This document shows positions 34,041 through 42,010 of a stretch of DNA of 64,000 nucleotides, piece after piece (the first letter of the stretch is position 1; each line of letters opens with the position of its first letter). The DNA comes from CAYSAQ01 sp964429235 (GTDB taxonomy: Bacteria; Margulisbacteria; Riflemargulisbacteria; GWF2-35-9; DYQY01), in the NCBI GenBank assembly GCA_964429235.1, contig CAYSAQ010000007.1, positions 16,324 to 80,323 of the forward strand, read 5' to 3'. The translations under genes were made by a program, and so were the position numbers. Below the pieces are notes generated by a model. That model was not told where the DNA came from. It saw nothing but the letters and a program-made list of their open reading frames with translations, and made no database searches.

Positions 34041-35057
34041 ATGGCACTAGGAGATAGACCAACAGGTAGACGAAAAGCTGCAACTCTTTTACTTTCTTTA
34101 GGCAAAGAAGAGATAGTGCAAGCCTTAAAGCAATTAAGCGAGTCAGAAGTAGAAGAGCTTACAATGGAAATAGCAAGGCTGAAAAAAGTATCATCTAGTG
34201 AGCAAGATATAGTAATTGAAGATTTCATGCGTGAAGTTAAAATGAGTTCAGGCGACTACGTGACTGGTGGCATTGATTATGCAAAAGATATTTTGGAGAA
34301 AGTTTTAGGTAAAGATAAGGCTGCTAATGCTTTAAAAGACTTCAATCAGAACTATCAATTAACTCCCTTTGAGTTTTTAGATAAGGCAGATCCAGAGAAT
34401 GTTATTAGATTTATTCAAGATGAACAGCCACAAACAATAGCATTAATCCTGGCCTATTTAGATCCTAAGAAGGCAGGCCAGATTCTTTCGTTATTGCCAG
34501 AAGAGGTGCAGCCAGAGGTTGCTAGAAGAATTGCTTTAATGGACCAGACACCGCCCAATATTGTTAGACAAATAGAGAATGTATTAGCAGCAAAGATATC
34601 ATCAGTTATTACGCATCAGGATTTTTCAACACAAGGAGGAGTTAACTCTTTAGCAGAGGTTATTAACAGTGTTGATAGAGCTACAGAAAAAAAGATACTG
34701 GAATATTTAGAAGAAGTTGATCCTCAGTTATCTGTAGATGTAAAAGATCTGATGTTTGTGTTTGAGGATATTATTAGTCTTGAAGATAGGCAAATACAAA
34801 GATTGCTGCAAGAGGTAGATATGAAAGATTTACCAATGGCACTTAAAACGGCTAGCGAAAATTTAAGTGGGAAGATTTTTGCAAATCTTTCTGATAGAGC
34901 AGTTGATACGATGAAAGAAGAAATGGAATTTATGGGTCCAGTCAGAGTAAAAGAAGTTGAGGATGTACAACGAAAGATAGTTAATATAGTCAGGAATTTA
35001 GAAGAAGCCGGAGAGATATTTATATCTAGGGGCGAAGAAGAGGAAGAGTTTGTATAA
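34041..35057 (+). CDS. fliG: Flagellar motor switch protein FliG
   Basis: 338 residues, standard. N-terminal FliF-binding domain (GRRKAATLLLSLGKEE), middle domain with the EHPQ-like EQPQTIALILAYLDPKKAGQIL motif, and C-terminal torque domain with FEDIISLEDRQIQRLLQEVD. Couples stator ion flow to rotation. The last base of its stop is the first base of the fliH start. Confidence 0.97.
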   Translation: MALGDRPTGRRKAATLLLSLGKEEIVQALKQLSESEVEELTMEIARLKKVSSSEQDIVIEDFMREVKMSSGDYVTGGIDYAKDILEKVLGKDKAANALKDFNQNYQLTPFEFLDKADPENVIRFIQDEQPQTIALILAYLDPKKAGQILSLLPEEVQPEVARRIALMDQTPPNIVRQIENVLAAKISSVITHQDFSTQGGVNSLAEVINSVDRATEKKILEYLEEVDPQLSVDVKDLMFVFEDIISLEDRQIQRLLQEVDMKDLPMALKTASENLSGKIFANLSDRAVDTMKEEMEFMGPVRVKEVEDVQRKIVNIVRNLEEAGEIFISRGEEEEEFV

Positions 35058-35755
35058 TGTCAGCAAAAATTATCAAAGCAGAAGAAGCAGTAGCTAGACA
35101 GTTAAAAACAGTTGCCCCGATTTTATCATCATACTTTACAGAAGAAATGGTTGTTCAAATGCTCCAAGAAGGAGAAAAGTTAGCCAAAACAATTAAGAAA
35201 AAAGAAGACGAAATGATGGTTAAAGCTAAAGAGCATGTTGAGCAAAAAAAGGTTCAGCTCGAGCAAGAAATAGAACAACTTAAAAATAATGCTTATCAAG
35301 AAGGACTTGAAGCAGGCAAACAAGAGTTCATTGGTAATCTACAGTCTTTTGTTGATGAATTAGAGATTATAAAATTAAAAGCAGGGTTAGCTATGGAAGT
35401 TTTTTTAGATGGAGTAGAAGGGCAGATTGTTAAATTCTCAATTTCATTAGCCGAGAAAGTGACAAGAATAACATTTGAGAAACAAGAAGATGTTTTTATA
35501 GATTTTGTAAAAAAGTTGTTTGATCAGATTAGCATAAAAGAGAGTATTGTCATAAAGGTGAATCCTCGACAATTTGCTATATTAAATAAACATAAGGAAG
35601 AATTTTCTGAGTATTTGGGTATTTCTAATCTTGGTATTCAAAAGGATTCAAGTATCGACGAGTATGGAATAGGCATTGCTTTAGATACAGGGTTCATGGA
35701 TGCCGGAATTGCCTCTCAGTTTTCTCAAATAGAGAAGAATCTTTTAAATGGCTAG
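35057..35755 (+). CDS. fliH: Flagellar assembly protein FliH
   Basis: 232 residues. Long charged coiled coil at about 35-95 (KKKEDEMMVKAKEHVEQKKVQ) and a C-terminal FliI-binding/V-ATPase E-like domain (VIKVNPRQFAILNKHKEEF, then DSSIDEYGIGIALDTGFMDAGI). Stator-stalk regulator of the export ATPase. Overlaps fliI by 8 nt. Confidence 0.92.
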   Translation: MSAKIIKAEEAVARQLKTVAPILSSYFTEEMVVQMLQEGEKLAKTIKKKEDEMMVKAKEHVEQKKVQLEQEIEQLKNNAYQEGLEAGKQEFIGNLQSFVDELEIIKLKAGLAMEVFLDGVEGQIVKFSISLAEKVTRITFEKQEDVFIDFVKKLFDQISIKESIVIKVNPRQFAILNKHKEEFSEYLGISNLGIQKDSSIDEYGIGIALDTGFMDAGIASQFSQIEKNLLNG

Positions 35756-37061
35756 TATAGATTTAGATAAATATTTAGATAAACTTCAAGATATAGACCC
35801 AGTTATAGTAAAAGGAATGGTAACAGACATATCAGGTTTGGTTATTACTGCAACAGGACCAATGGTTCCAGTTGGAGAAGTATGTTTAATTCATAATAGA
35901 GCTGGGAAAATTATCAGGGCAGAGGTAGTTGGCTTTGGTTCGACAAAAGTATTATTAATGCCATTGGGAGATATGGAAGGCATAAGTGCTGGAGATTTAG
36001 TGGAATCAACTGGGAGTTGTTTAACTGTTCCTGTTTCTTCTAAATTGTTGGGAAGAGTTCTTAGTGGTTTAGGTGATCCTATCGACGGAAAAGGAGATGT
36101 GGATGTATTAAGGAGAGTTCCCGTATATGCAGAACCACCAAATCCATTATTGCGAGATAGAATTGAGAAACCATTGGGTGTAGGTGTGAAGGCTATAGAT
36201 GGATGCTTAACTCTTGGAAGAGGACAACGTGTTGGTATTTTTGCAGGTTCAGGAGTAGGCAAGTCTACGCTGATGGGTATGGTTGCAAGAAATACTGAAG
36301 CAGATATTAATGTTATAGCATTAGTAGGTGAAAGAGGACGTGAGGTAAGAGATTTTATTGAGAAGTCTTTAGGTGCAGAAGGACTTAAACGCTCAGTAGT
36401 AGTTGTCGCAACTTCTGACCAGCCAGCATTAATTAGAATAAAAGCTGTACTTACAGCAACAGCAATAGCAGAGTTTTTTAGGGACCAAGGTAAAGACGTG
36501 TTATTAATGATGGATTCGATAACAAGATTTGCTATGGCACAAAGAGAAGTAGGTCTTACTATTGGAGAGCCTCCAACCACAAAGGGATATCCGCCATCAG
36601 TTTTTGCTATGATGCCAAAGTTCTTAGAAAGAGCCGGTACAAGCGACAAAGGAAGTATTACAGGCATATATACAGTACTTGTCGATTCTGATGATATGAA
36701 CGAGCCTATTTCAGATGCAGCAAGAAGTATTTTGGATGGACACATAGTTTTGGATAGGAAAATTGCATCCAAGAATATTTGGCCTGCTATAGATGTTTTA
36801 AACAGTTTGAGTAGAGTTATGCCAGATGTTGTTGATAAAGAGCATATGGCCTCGAATTATCGCCTTAGAGAGCTCATGTCAACTTACCGTGACGCCGAAG
36901 ATCTTATTAATATTGGAGCTTATGCTTCAGGCAGCAATCCTGGTATTGATGAATCTATAAAAATGTTTGATGGAATCCTTTCATTTTTAAAGCAAGGTAT
37001 TGATGAAAAATTTATTTATAATGAAGAAGTCCAGATGTTGAAAACTGCTGTAGGTAATTAG
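35748..37061 (+). CDS. fliI: Flagellar export ATPase FliI
   Basis: 437 residues. Walker A GIFAGSGVGKSTLMGM, Walker B DVLLMMDSITRFAMAQREVGL, plus EPPTTKGYPPSVFAMMPKFLERAG, typical for the F1-beta-like FliI family. Drives delivery of export substrates to the flagellar gate. Confidence 0.97.
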   Translation: MASIDLDKYLDKLQDIDPVIVKGMVTDISGLVITATGPMVPVGEVCLIHNRAGKIIRAEVVGFGSTKVLLMPLGDMEGISAGDLVESTGSCLTVPVSSKLLGRVLSGLGDPIDGKGDVDVLRRVPVYAEPPNPLLRDRIEKPLGVGVKAIDGCLTLGRGQRVGIFAGSGVGKSTLMGMVARNTEADINVIALVGERGREVRDFIEKSLGAEGLKRSVVVVATSDQPALIRIKAVLTATAIAEFFRDQGKDVLLMMDSITRFAMAQREVGLTIGEPPTTKGYPPSVFAMMPKFLERAGTSDKGSITGIYTVLVDSDDMNEPISDAARSILDGHIVLDRKIASKNIWPAIDVLNSLSRVMPDVVDKEHMASNYRLRELMSTYRDAEDLINIGAYASGSNPGIDESIKMFDGILSFLKQGIDEKFIYNEEVQMLKTAVGN

Positions 37062-37062
37062 T

Positions 37063-37491
37063 ATGAAAAAATTTGAATTTAGAATGCAAAGAATACTCAG
37101 TATTAAAGAAAAGACTGAAGAGTTGTTAAAACAAGAACTTGGAAGACTTGTACAACGTAAAAAAGGATACGAAGAGGTTAAGGCGTATTTCGCAAAACAA
37201 ATGCAAGAAGAATTCGGGAAAATAAGAGATAGCAAATCATTTACGAGTGTAGATAAAATAATGGCTGAGAATTATATTACAGGCATTAAGAATGATATTT
37301 ATAAACAGGATTTGATGGTTAAAGATTATGAATTGAAAATAGATAAGAAAAGAGCCGAGATTCAAGAGAATAGAAAAGAAATAAAAATATTAGATAATCT
37401 TAAAGATAAGCAAAAAGAGCAATATAACTATGATCTAATGTTGTTTGAGCGAAAAGAAATGGACGAAGTCGCTTCATCAAGAAGAAGGTAG
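37063..37491 (+). CDS. fliJ: Flagellar export protein FliJ
   Basis: 142 residues, predicted as one long antiparallel coiled coil (FEFRMQRILSIKEKTEELLKQELGRL near the N-terminus is typical). FliI-hexamer stalk. The 3' end overlaps the convergent GspE-like gene by 15 nt and closes flagellar cluster 1. Assignment rests on length, position and the N-terminal pattern. Confidence 0.85.
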   Translation: MKKFEFRMQRILSIKEKTEELLKQELGRLVQRKKGYEEVKAYFAKQMQEEFGKIRDSKSFTSVDKIMAENYITGIKNDIYKQDLMVKDYELKIDKKRAEIQENRKEIKILDNLKDKQKEQYNYDLMLFERKEMDEVASSRRR

Positions 37492-38373
37492 TGGTTGATA
37501 TATTTCAAACTGCGCACTTCTAAATTTATTATCTTGAAGTCTGGTTAGTCTTTGGTTGAATACCGCCAGTAGTGATTCATTAATTAATAATTCCTTAATT
37601 CCAAAATCAATAAATCTAGCAATGGATGATTTCGCTGTATTTGTATGCATAGACGCAAACACAAGGTGTCCTGTCATGGCTGCTCTAATAGCTATTTCTG
37701 CAGTTTCTTTATCTCTAATCTCTCCAATTAGTATAATGTCTGGATCATGGCGCAATACTGCTCTTAGTATGTTTGCAAATCCCATGCCGGCTGTGTCATT
37801 AACTTGTATTTGTGTGAAAGATGGCTGAATATATTCAATAGGGTCTTCGATTGATACTACATGTAGTTTGTTATTGTTTGAGTATAAATAATTTATAAGA
37901 GAATAAAGTGTTGTTGTTTTCCCACTACCAGTCGGCCCAGTTGTAAGAATTAGCCCTTCCTTTTTTTTTAATAAAGATTTGGTTGTTGAGAGTGTTTCAG
38001 TGTTCATTCCGATTTTATCTAAAGTTGGTATCGATTTGTAGTCGGCTAATATCCTTATTACAATATTTTCTCCATAGTTAGAGGGAATTACAGAAACTCT
38101 CATGTCTATTCTTGAGTTGTTTGCATGAAAACTAATTCTGCTATCTTGTGGTTGCAGCGTGTTTGAAGAGCTGAGATTAGAGAGTACCTTTATTCTGTTT
38201 ACTATTTGAGGGTATTCTTCTTTTGGAAGTTCTTTGGTCGTTATTAATTCACCTAGAATTCTTTCTTTAATTAATACTGTATTTTCTTCAGGATGAAGAT
38301 GAATATCAGTAGCGTTGTTGTCTATGGCAGTGGTTAATAGTTTATTAACCTGGAATACTGGATTCAATTTCAC
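37477..38373 (-). CDS. Minimal GspE/PilB-type secretion ATPase
   Basis: 298 residues. PAS-like part with ATDIHLHP, Walker A TGPTGSGKTTTLY, Asp box VSIEDPIEYI, Walker B DPDIILIGEIRDKETAEIAIRAA and His box GHLVFASMHTNTA. Compared with PilB/GspE (about 560 residues) it lacks the N-terminal MshEN/N1E domain and the tetra-cysteine zinc finger (QRLTRLQD stands where the CxxC pair usually follows). It may power the PilN/PilO/secretin system at 19-21 kb, or be a PilT-sized specialised motor. It overlaps aroE by 29 nt. Confidence 0.88.
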   Translation of the reverse strand: MKLNPVFQVNKLLTTAIDNNATDIHLHPEENTVLIKERILGELITTKELPKEEYPQIVNRIKVLSNLSSSNTLQPQDSRISFHANNSRIDMRVSVIPSNYGENIVIRILADYKSIPTLDKIGMNTETLSTTKSLLKKKEGLILTTGPTGSGKTTTLYSLINYLYSNNNKLHVVSIEDPIEYIQPSFTQIQVNDTAGMGFANILRAVLRHDPDIILIGEIRDKETAEIAIRAAMTGHLVFASMHTNTAKSSIARFIDFGIKELLINESLLAVFNQRLTRLQDNKFRSAQFEIYQPLPSS

Positions 38374-39193
38374 GTAATAACACCTCTTTAGCAGTATTAT
38401 AACGTAATTTTCTTGAAAACCAAAATTGTTGACCTAAAATCCCTTGACCACCAAGCATGCCAAGACCATTAAGAGTGGTAAGGCCGAGTTCTTCGGCGAT
38501 TTGCAATAGTTTGGTTCTAGCTGGTGCGTAGATGATGTCTACTATTAGACAATTCTGATTAGCATGTTCAAGTTGTTCTTTAGAAAGCACAGACTTGTCG
38601 ATTGTTTTCTCCATGCCCACAGGAGTTGCATTTACTATGATATTAGCTTTCTTGATAGTTTCTTCAAATTTATTATTATCATTGATAATGATAATCTTCG
38701 TATTGTTCTGGTAGTGAGTTTTTATTTCTTCAGCTTTATTTGTATCGATGTCAAAGATTGTAATCTTGTTACATTCAGCTTGTAATGAAGAATATACAAT
38801 GGCCTTTGCTGCACCACCGGCACCAATTAGAAAAATATTTTTGTCAGTAAGTGACATGTTCGCTTCTTCTTTTAGCATTAAACTAAAGCCAGGAGCATCA
38901 GTATTTGTTCCAACGTATTTCCCCTCAATTAGCTTGATAGTGTTTACCGCACCTATTTCTTTTGCTGAATCAGTGATCTCATCGCAAAGAGGAATTACAT
39001 TTTCTTTATGTGGGATTGTAACGTTTAGTCCTGCAAACTTTTTAGACTCAAATAGTGGCTTAAGATCTTCGACTGTTACTGGATATGAGATATATTTTGC
39101 ATCGATACCTTCTTCTTTAAAGAAAGTATTATGAAGAGCAGGCGATAGAGAATATCCAAGTGGATATCCTAGTAGTGCGTATTCTGTTTTCAT
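38345..39193 (-). CDS. aroE: Shikimate dehydrogenase
   Basis: 282 residues, normal length. Substrate site LGYPLGYSLSPALHN, catalytic lysine in NVTIPHKENVIPL, then GTNTDAPGF and the NADP site IGAGGAAKAIVYS, with a C-terminal LGMLGGQGILGQQFWF. Reduces 3-dehydroshikimate in aromatic amino-acid synthesis. First gene of a two-gene minus-strand run with the GspE-like ATPase. No Shine-Dalgarno seen. Confidence 0.95.
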   Translation of the reverse strand: MKTEYALLGYPLGYSLSPALHNTFFKEEGIDAKYISYPVTVEDLKPLFESKKFAGLNVTIPHKENVIPLCDEITDSAKEIGAVNTIKLIEGKYVGTNTDAPGFSLMLKEEANMSLTDKNIFLIGAGGAAKAIVYSSLQAECNKITIFDIDTNKAEEIKTHYQNNTKIIIINDNNKFEETIKKANIIVNATPVGMEKTIDKSVLSKEQLEHANQNCLIVDIIYAPARTKLLQIAEELGLTTLNGLGMLGGQGILGQQFWFSRKLRYNTAKEVLLREIESSIPG

Positions 39194-39294
39194 GTATAAA
39201 ATTAAAGGCCATATTGGCGCAAATGTAAATGAAAAACTTTAGGTAAGCGCCCTTTTGCTTTCCTGCTATGTAAAAAGAGTGTATAATTCTTGTC

Positions 39295-39672
39295 ATGAAA
39301 GTAATTAACTCTGATTATCATGTTGATGAAACAATTCAAACTATTGTAGGTTTTGATTCAGCGTTATCTGGAACTATAAATACAGAGTCATCAATAAGGC
39401 TAGAGGGCTCTTTCGATGGAGAGATTAATTCTCAGGGTAGCGTGTTTGTTGGCGTAAAAAGTAAAGTGAACGGTAATATTAATGCACTCAGAGTTGTTGT
39501 TCAGGGTGAGATAATTGGAGATGTTGAGGTTGTTGAAAGTATTGAGATCCTTCAAACAGGTAAGATTGTTGGCGATATAGCTGGCAAAAAATTAATTGTA
39601 GATGAAGGCGCTACATTCAAAGGCAACGTTAATATGGATGTTATTTCTCCGAGGAAAATAAAAGAAGTTTAG
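39295..39672 (+). CDS. Bactofilin (polymer-forming cytoskeletal protein)
   Basis: 125 residues. The central right-handed beta-helix domain (about 22-110) has the repeating pattern GFDSALSGTINTESSIRLEGSFDGEI, then SKVNGNINALRVVVQGEIIGDV. Bactofilins form nucleotide-free filaments at the membrane and affect cell shape, polar organisation or flagellar hook placement in some bacteria. TATAAT at 39282-39287 ends 7 nt before the ATG and there is no Shine-Dalgarno, so leaderless. Confidence 0.9.
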   Translation: MKVINSDYHVDETIQTIVGFDSALSGTINTESSIRLEGSFDGEINSQGSVFVGVKSKVNGNINALRVVVQGEIIGDVEVVESIEILQTGKIVGDIAGKKLIVDEGATFKGNVNMDVISPRKIKEV

Positions 39673-39673
39673 C

Positions 39674-40351
39674 TTGGCTTCTAAGCTATATATTTGCGGG
39701 AACCACCTTGGTTCAATTGAAGATATCCCACAACGTACTATAAGTATTATAAAGTTAGCAGATTTGGTGTTATGCGAAGATACCAGAACAATCGGCAGAA
39801 TGTTTGCAGAACTCGGGATGCGAGACAAGCATCTTATTTCTTATTATGACCATAATGAGAGAAGTCGCTCAGAGTCACTTAAAGATCGTTTGATAAATGA
39901 AGATTTACAAATTGCCTTGATAAGCGAAGCCGGAATGCCAATGGTTTCAGATCCTGGATTCCATATCATTAATTTATTTCATGAGCTTGGGTTAGAGGTA
40001 GACGCGATACCAGGACCAACAGCATGTATTACTGCTTTAGCAATGTCTGGATTTTCATTAGAAAGTGGATTCCAGTTTGTAGGATTCTGGCCTAGAAAAA
40101 ATGGCAAGAAACAAAAGGTCATAGAGTCTGTTGTTGAAACAAAGATTCCGTTTGTTTTTTATGAGTCTCCTAAGCGAATAGTTAAAACACTTCTAGGGTT
40201 AGTTGATTCTGAGCTAGATGTTTTTGTAGTAAAAGAATTAACAAAAAAGCATCAAACATATTGGCGTGGTTCATCTAATGAAGTTTATCAGCAGCTTTCA
40301 CAGAGAGAACATAAAGGCGAATTTACAGTAGTTATAAAAAAGTCCAAGTAA
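39674..40351 (+). CDS. rsmI: 16S rRNA C1402 2'-O-methyltransferase RsmI-like
   Basis: 225 residues from a TTG at 39674, one base after the bactofilin stop. The tetrapyrrole-methylase fold is seen in LVLCEDTRTIGRMFAELGM, HNERSRSESLKDRL, SEAGMPMVSDPGF and PGPTACITALAMSGF, all positioned as in RsmI. The first loop is GNHLGSIEDI where most have TPIGNLEDI, and the C-terminal domain of about 55 residues is missing. Probably an active or specialised RsmI variant. Confidence 0.85.
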   Translation: MASKLYICGNHLGSIEDIPQRTISIIKLADLVLCEDTRTIGRMFAELGMRDKHLISYYDHNERSRSESLKDRLINEDLQIALISEAGMPMVSDPGFHIINLFHELGLEVDAIPGPTACITALAMSGFSLESGFQFVGFWPRKNGKKQKVIESVVETKIPFVFYESPKRIVKTLLGLVDSELDVFVVKELTKKHQTYWRGSSNEVYQQLSQREHKGEFTVVIKKSK

Positions 40352-40356
40352 GTAAT

Positions 40357-40385
40357 GGAACTTTTCTCATTCAATAGTTGTATAG
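40357..40385 (+). promoter_or_regulatory. ECF-type promoter of the sigma factor gene (autoregulation)
   Basis: GGAACTTTT (40357-40365), 14 nt, GTATAG (40380-40385). The bases GGAACTTTT and TTGTATA and their spacing are the same as in the promoter before the spy-like gene. GGAAC is the classic group-4 sigma -35 motif. Confidence 0.75.
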
Positions 40386-40395
40386 TATATAAGTA

Positions 40396-40932
40396 ATGAA
40401 ACTTTCGAAGGCTGTTTTAGATAATTTTATTGATGGAGAAATGTCAGCATTTCAGGACGTATACGAAGTCTCTAAGAGCTTTGTATATAACACTATTTAT
40501 AAGATGGTTCTAAGCGAGCAAGATGCTCAGGATTTAATGCATGATGTTTATGTGCGTGTATATGAAAAAAGACATCAGTATAAGAAGGACTACAGTATAT
40601 ACACATGGATAAATAGGATTGCTATAAATCATGTGCTAAATTTTATTAAAAGAAAAAATAGTTTTGTAAATAAGTTAGCAGAAGTAGGTTTCTTTTATGA
40701 GCAAAAATCAAATGATGAACAGAATGACGAAGGGGAAGCTTTACAATTATTACAAAAGCTAAAACCAAAATATAGATTGCCAATAGTGCTAAAAGACATT
40801 CAGGATTTGAGCTATGAAGAAGTAGCTAGTTTGTTGAATATTCCAATTGGGACAGTTCGGTCTAGATTGAGCAGAGGACGAAAACAATTAAAAGAAAGAT
40901 ATGAAAGAGAGGTGCTGAATGGAAAGCAATAA
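40396..40932 (+). CDS. ECF (RpoE-like) sigma factor
   Basis: 178 residues. Region 2 has DAQDLMHDVYVRVYEKRHQYKKDYSIYTWINRIAINHVLNFIKRK; region 4 has LPIVLKDIQDLSYEEVASLLNIPIGTVRSRLSRGRKQLKE. Directs polymerase to a small envelope-stress regulon. The next gene overlaps it by 14 nt and encodes its probable anti-sigma factor. It carries its own ECF-type promoter. Confidence 0.95.
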   Translation: MKLSKAVLDNFIDGEMSAFQDVYEVSKSFVYNTIYKMVLSEQDAQDLMHDVYVRVYEKRHQYKKDYSIYTWINRIAINHVLNFIKRKNSFVNKLAEVGFFYEQKSNDEQNDEGEALQLLQKLKPKYRLPIVLKDIQDLSYEEVASLLNIPIGTVRSRLSRGRKQLKERYEREVLNGKQ

Positions 40933-41221
40933 ACAATTAATGAAAGAGCTGAAAGTAGAGAAATCAGTGCCAGAGGGTATCTTTAATAATGTTGTTTTCA
41001 CAATTGGCAATAATGAACAGAATAGAAAAAAAACTTCTTTCAAATGGTTTGCAATACTTAGCCCAATAGCAACCAGTGTTTTGGTGGGAGTATTGTTCTT
41101 AAATATAAGCATTTCAAATAGCTCTCAAGCAATTAAAGACGGAGAGTTTTTAGCAAATACAGTAACCGCAGAGTACTATGATGGTTATTTTATTAGTATT
41201 GATGAAGATTTTGTTTATTGA
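40919..41221 (+). CDS. Probable membrane anti-sigma factor
   Basis: 100 residues. A cytoplasmic N-terminal part of about 40 residues (MKELKVEKSVPEGIFNNVVFTI), one transmembrane helix (WFAILSPIATSVLVGVLFLNISI) and a short periplasmic tail. No HxxxCxxC zinc motif. The position, translational overlap with the sigma gene and topology make it the cognate anti-sigma; the sequence itself is not recognisable. Confidence 0.72.
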   Translation: MESNKQLMKELKVEKSVPEGIFNNVVFTIGNNEQNRKKTSFKWFAILSPIATSVLVGVLFLNISISNSSQAIKDGEFLANTVTAEYYDGYFISIDEDFVY

Positions 41222-41222
41222 T

Positions 41223-41251
41223 GGAACTTTTTATAGCAAAGCATTGTATAT
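41223..41251 (+). promoter_or_regulatory. ECF-type promoter of the spy-like gene
   Basis: GGAACTTTT (41223-41231), 14 nt, GTATAT (41246-41251). It matches the promoter of the sigma gene and starts immediately after the anti-sigma stop codon. Confidence 0.75.
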
Positions 41252-41281
41252 AAGTTAAGAAAAAATAAGGAGGAAGAAAAT

Positions 41282-41788
41282 ATGAGACTATTTTCAAAAG
41301 GAATAATTGTTTTAGGATTAGCGGGAATGATGTTTGCTGCAGGATCAGGAGGACAGCAAAAAGATTGTGATCCAGGTTATAGGGATGGACAACGTAATAA
41401 TATGATGCAAAAAGGAAGCGGTCATAATGAATTGTTTGACCAGATTGATTTATCAAAGGTACAAATAGCGAAGATAAATGAGATTCATAAGGAAAGCAGA
41501 GAAAGTCATAAAGAGACACAGACAAAGTTGATGACTGCAAGAAAAGCTTTAGTAGCAGAACTAGATGCCGAAAATAGTTCGTCAGCAAAGATTGCTCAGT
41601 TAAAGAAAGATATTTTATCAGCACAATCAAATATGTTAGATGAAATGACTTCAATAAAAATGAAGACAAAAGAAGTTTTAACAAAAGATCAAATAAAAAA
41701 GTTAAAAGAATTGCATGAAGAACGAAAAGATAAAAGAGAAGAACAAAAGGCTAAAAAGACTTTGTTTAACCGTTGGTTTAGAAAATAA
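41282..41788 (+). CDS. Spy/CpxP-like periplasmic LTxxQ-motif protein
   Basis: 168 residues. Signal peptide MRLFSKGIIVLGLAGMMFAAG. A helical mature part has one LTxxQ-type motif at LSKVQIAKINEIH and a second, exact one at LTKDQIKKLKELHEERK. Spy/CpxP/ZraP proteins are periplasmic chaperones or metal-responsive stress sensors. AAGGAGG precedes the ATG. Under a promoter matching that of the sigma gene, it is the likely effector or feedback arm of the ECF system. A terminator follows. Confidence 0.85.
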   Translation: MRLFSKGIIVLGLAGMMFAAGSGGQQKDCDPGYRDGQRNNMMQKGSGHNELFDQIDLSKVQIAKINEIHKESRESHKETQTKLMTARKALVAELDAENSSSAKIAQLKKDILSAQSNMLDEMTSIKMKTKEVLTKDQIKKLKELHEERKDKREEQKAKKTLFNRWFRK

Positions 41789-41804
41789 ACTGTCCAATAA
41801 AGAA

Positions 41805-41832
41805 AACCCCGGGTTAAACCGGGGTTCCTTTT
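41805..41832. terminator. Bidirectional terminator between spy-like gene and tRNA-Leu
   Basis: Stem AACCCCGG/CCGGGGTT with loop GTTAAA; T-rich on the plus side (TTCCTTTT) and on the minus side (TTTTCTTT). Confidence 0.85.
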
Positions 41833-41839
41833 ATATGTT

Positions 41840-41926
41840 TGGTGCTGCGGACTGGACTTGAACCAGCACAGGCAATCGCCCACTAACCCCTCAAGCTAGC
41901 GTGTCTACCAATTCCACCACCGCAGC
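41840..41926 (-). tRNA. tRNA-Leu (anticodon GAG)
   Basis: 87 nt with encoded CCA (complement of 41840-41842). Acceptor GCTGCGG/CCGCAGC, discriminator A. The D-arm TGGTGGAATTGGTAGACACGC is characteristic of tRNA-Leu; the anticodon loop CTTGAGG gives GAG (CUC/CUU codons). Long variable arm, then GTTCAAGTC T-loop. Confidence 0.94.
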
Positions 41927-42010
41927 CCACTTAAAACTTTTCATATTGTAACACGTAGCACCCTTATATTTACAAGGTATTCGTTGTAAATCTTATGCTA
42001 TAATAAGCTT

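Noticed and set aside
35891..36772. Long minus-strand open frame opposite fliI
   Set aside because: Shadow of the fliI coding sequence; the translation is Ser/Pro/Thr-rich with no recognisable domain.
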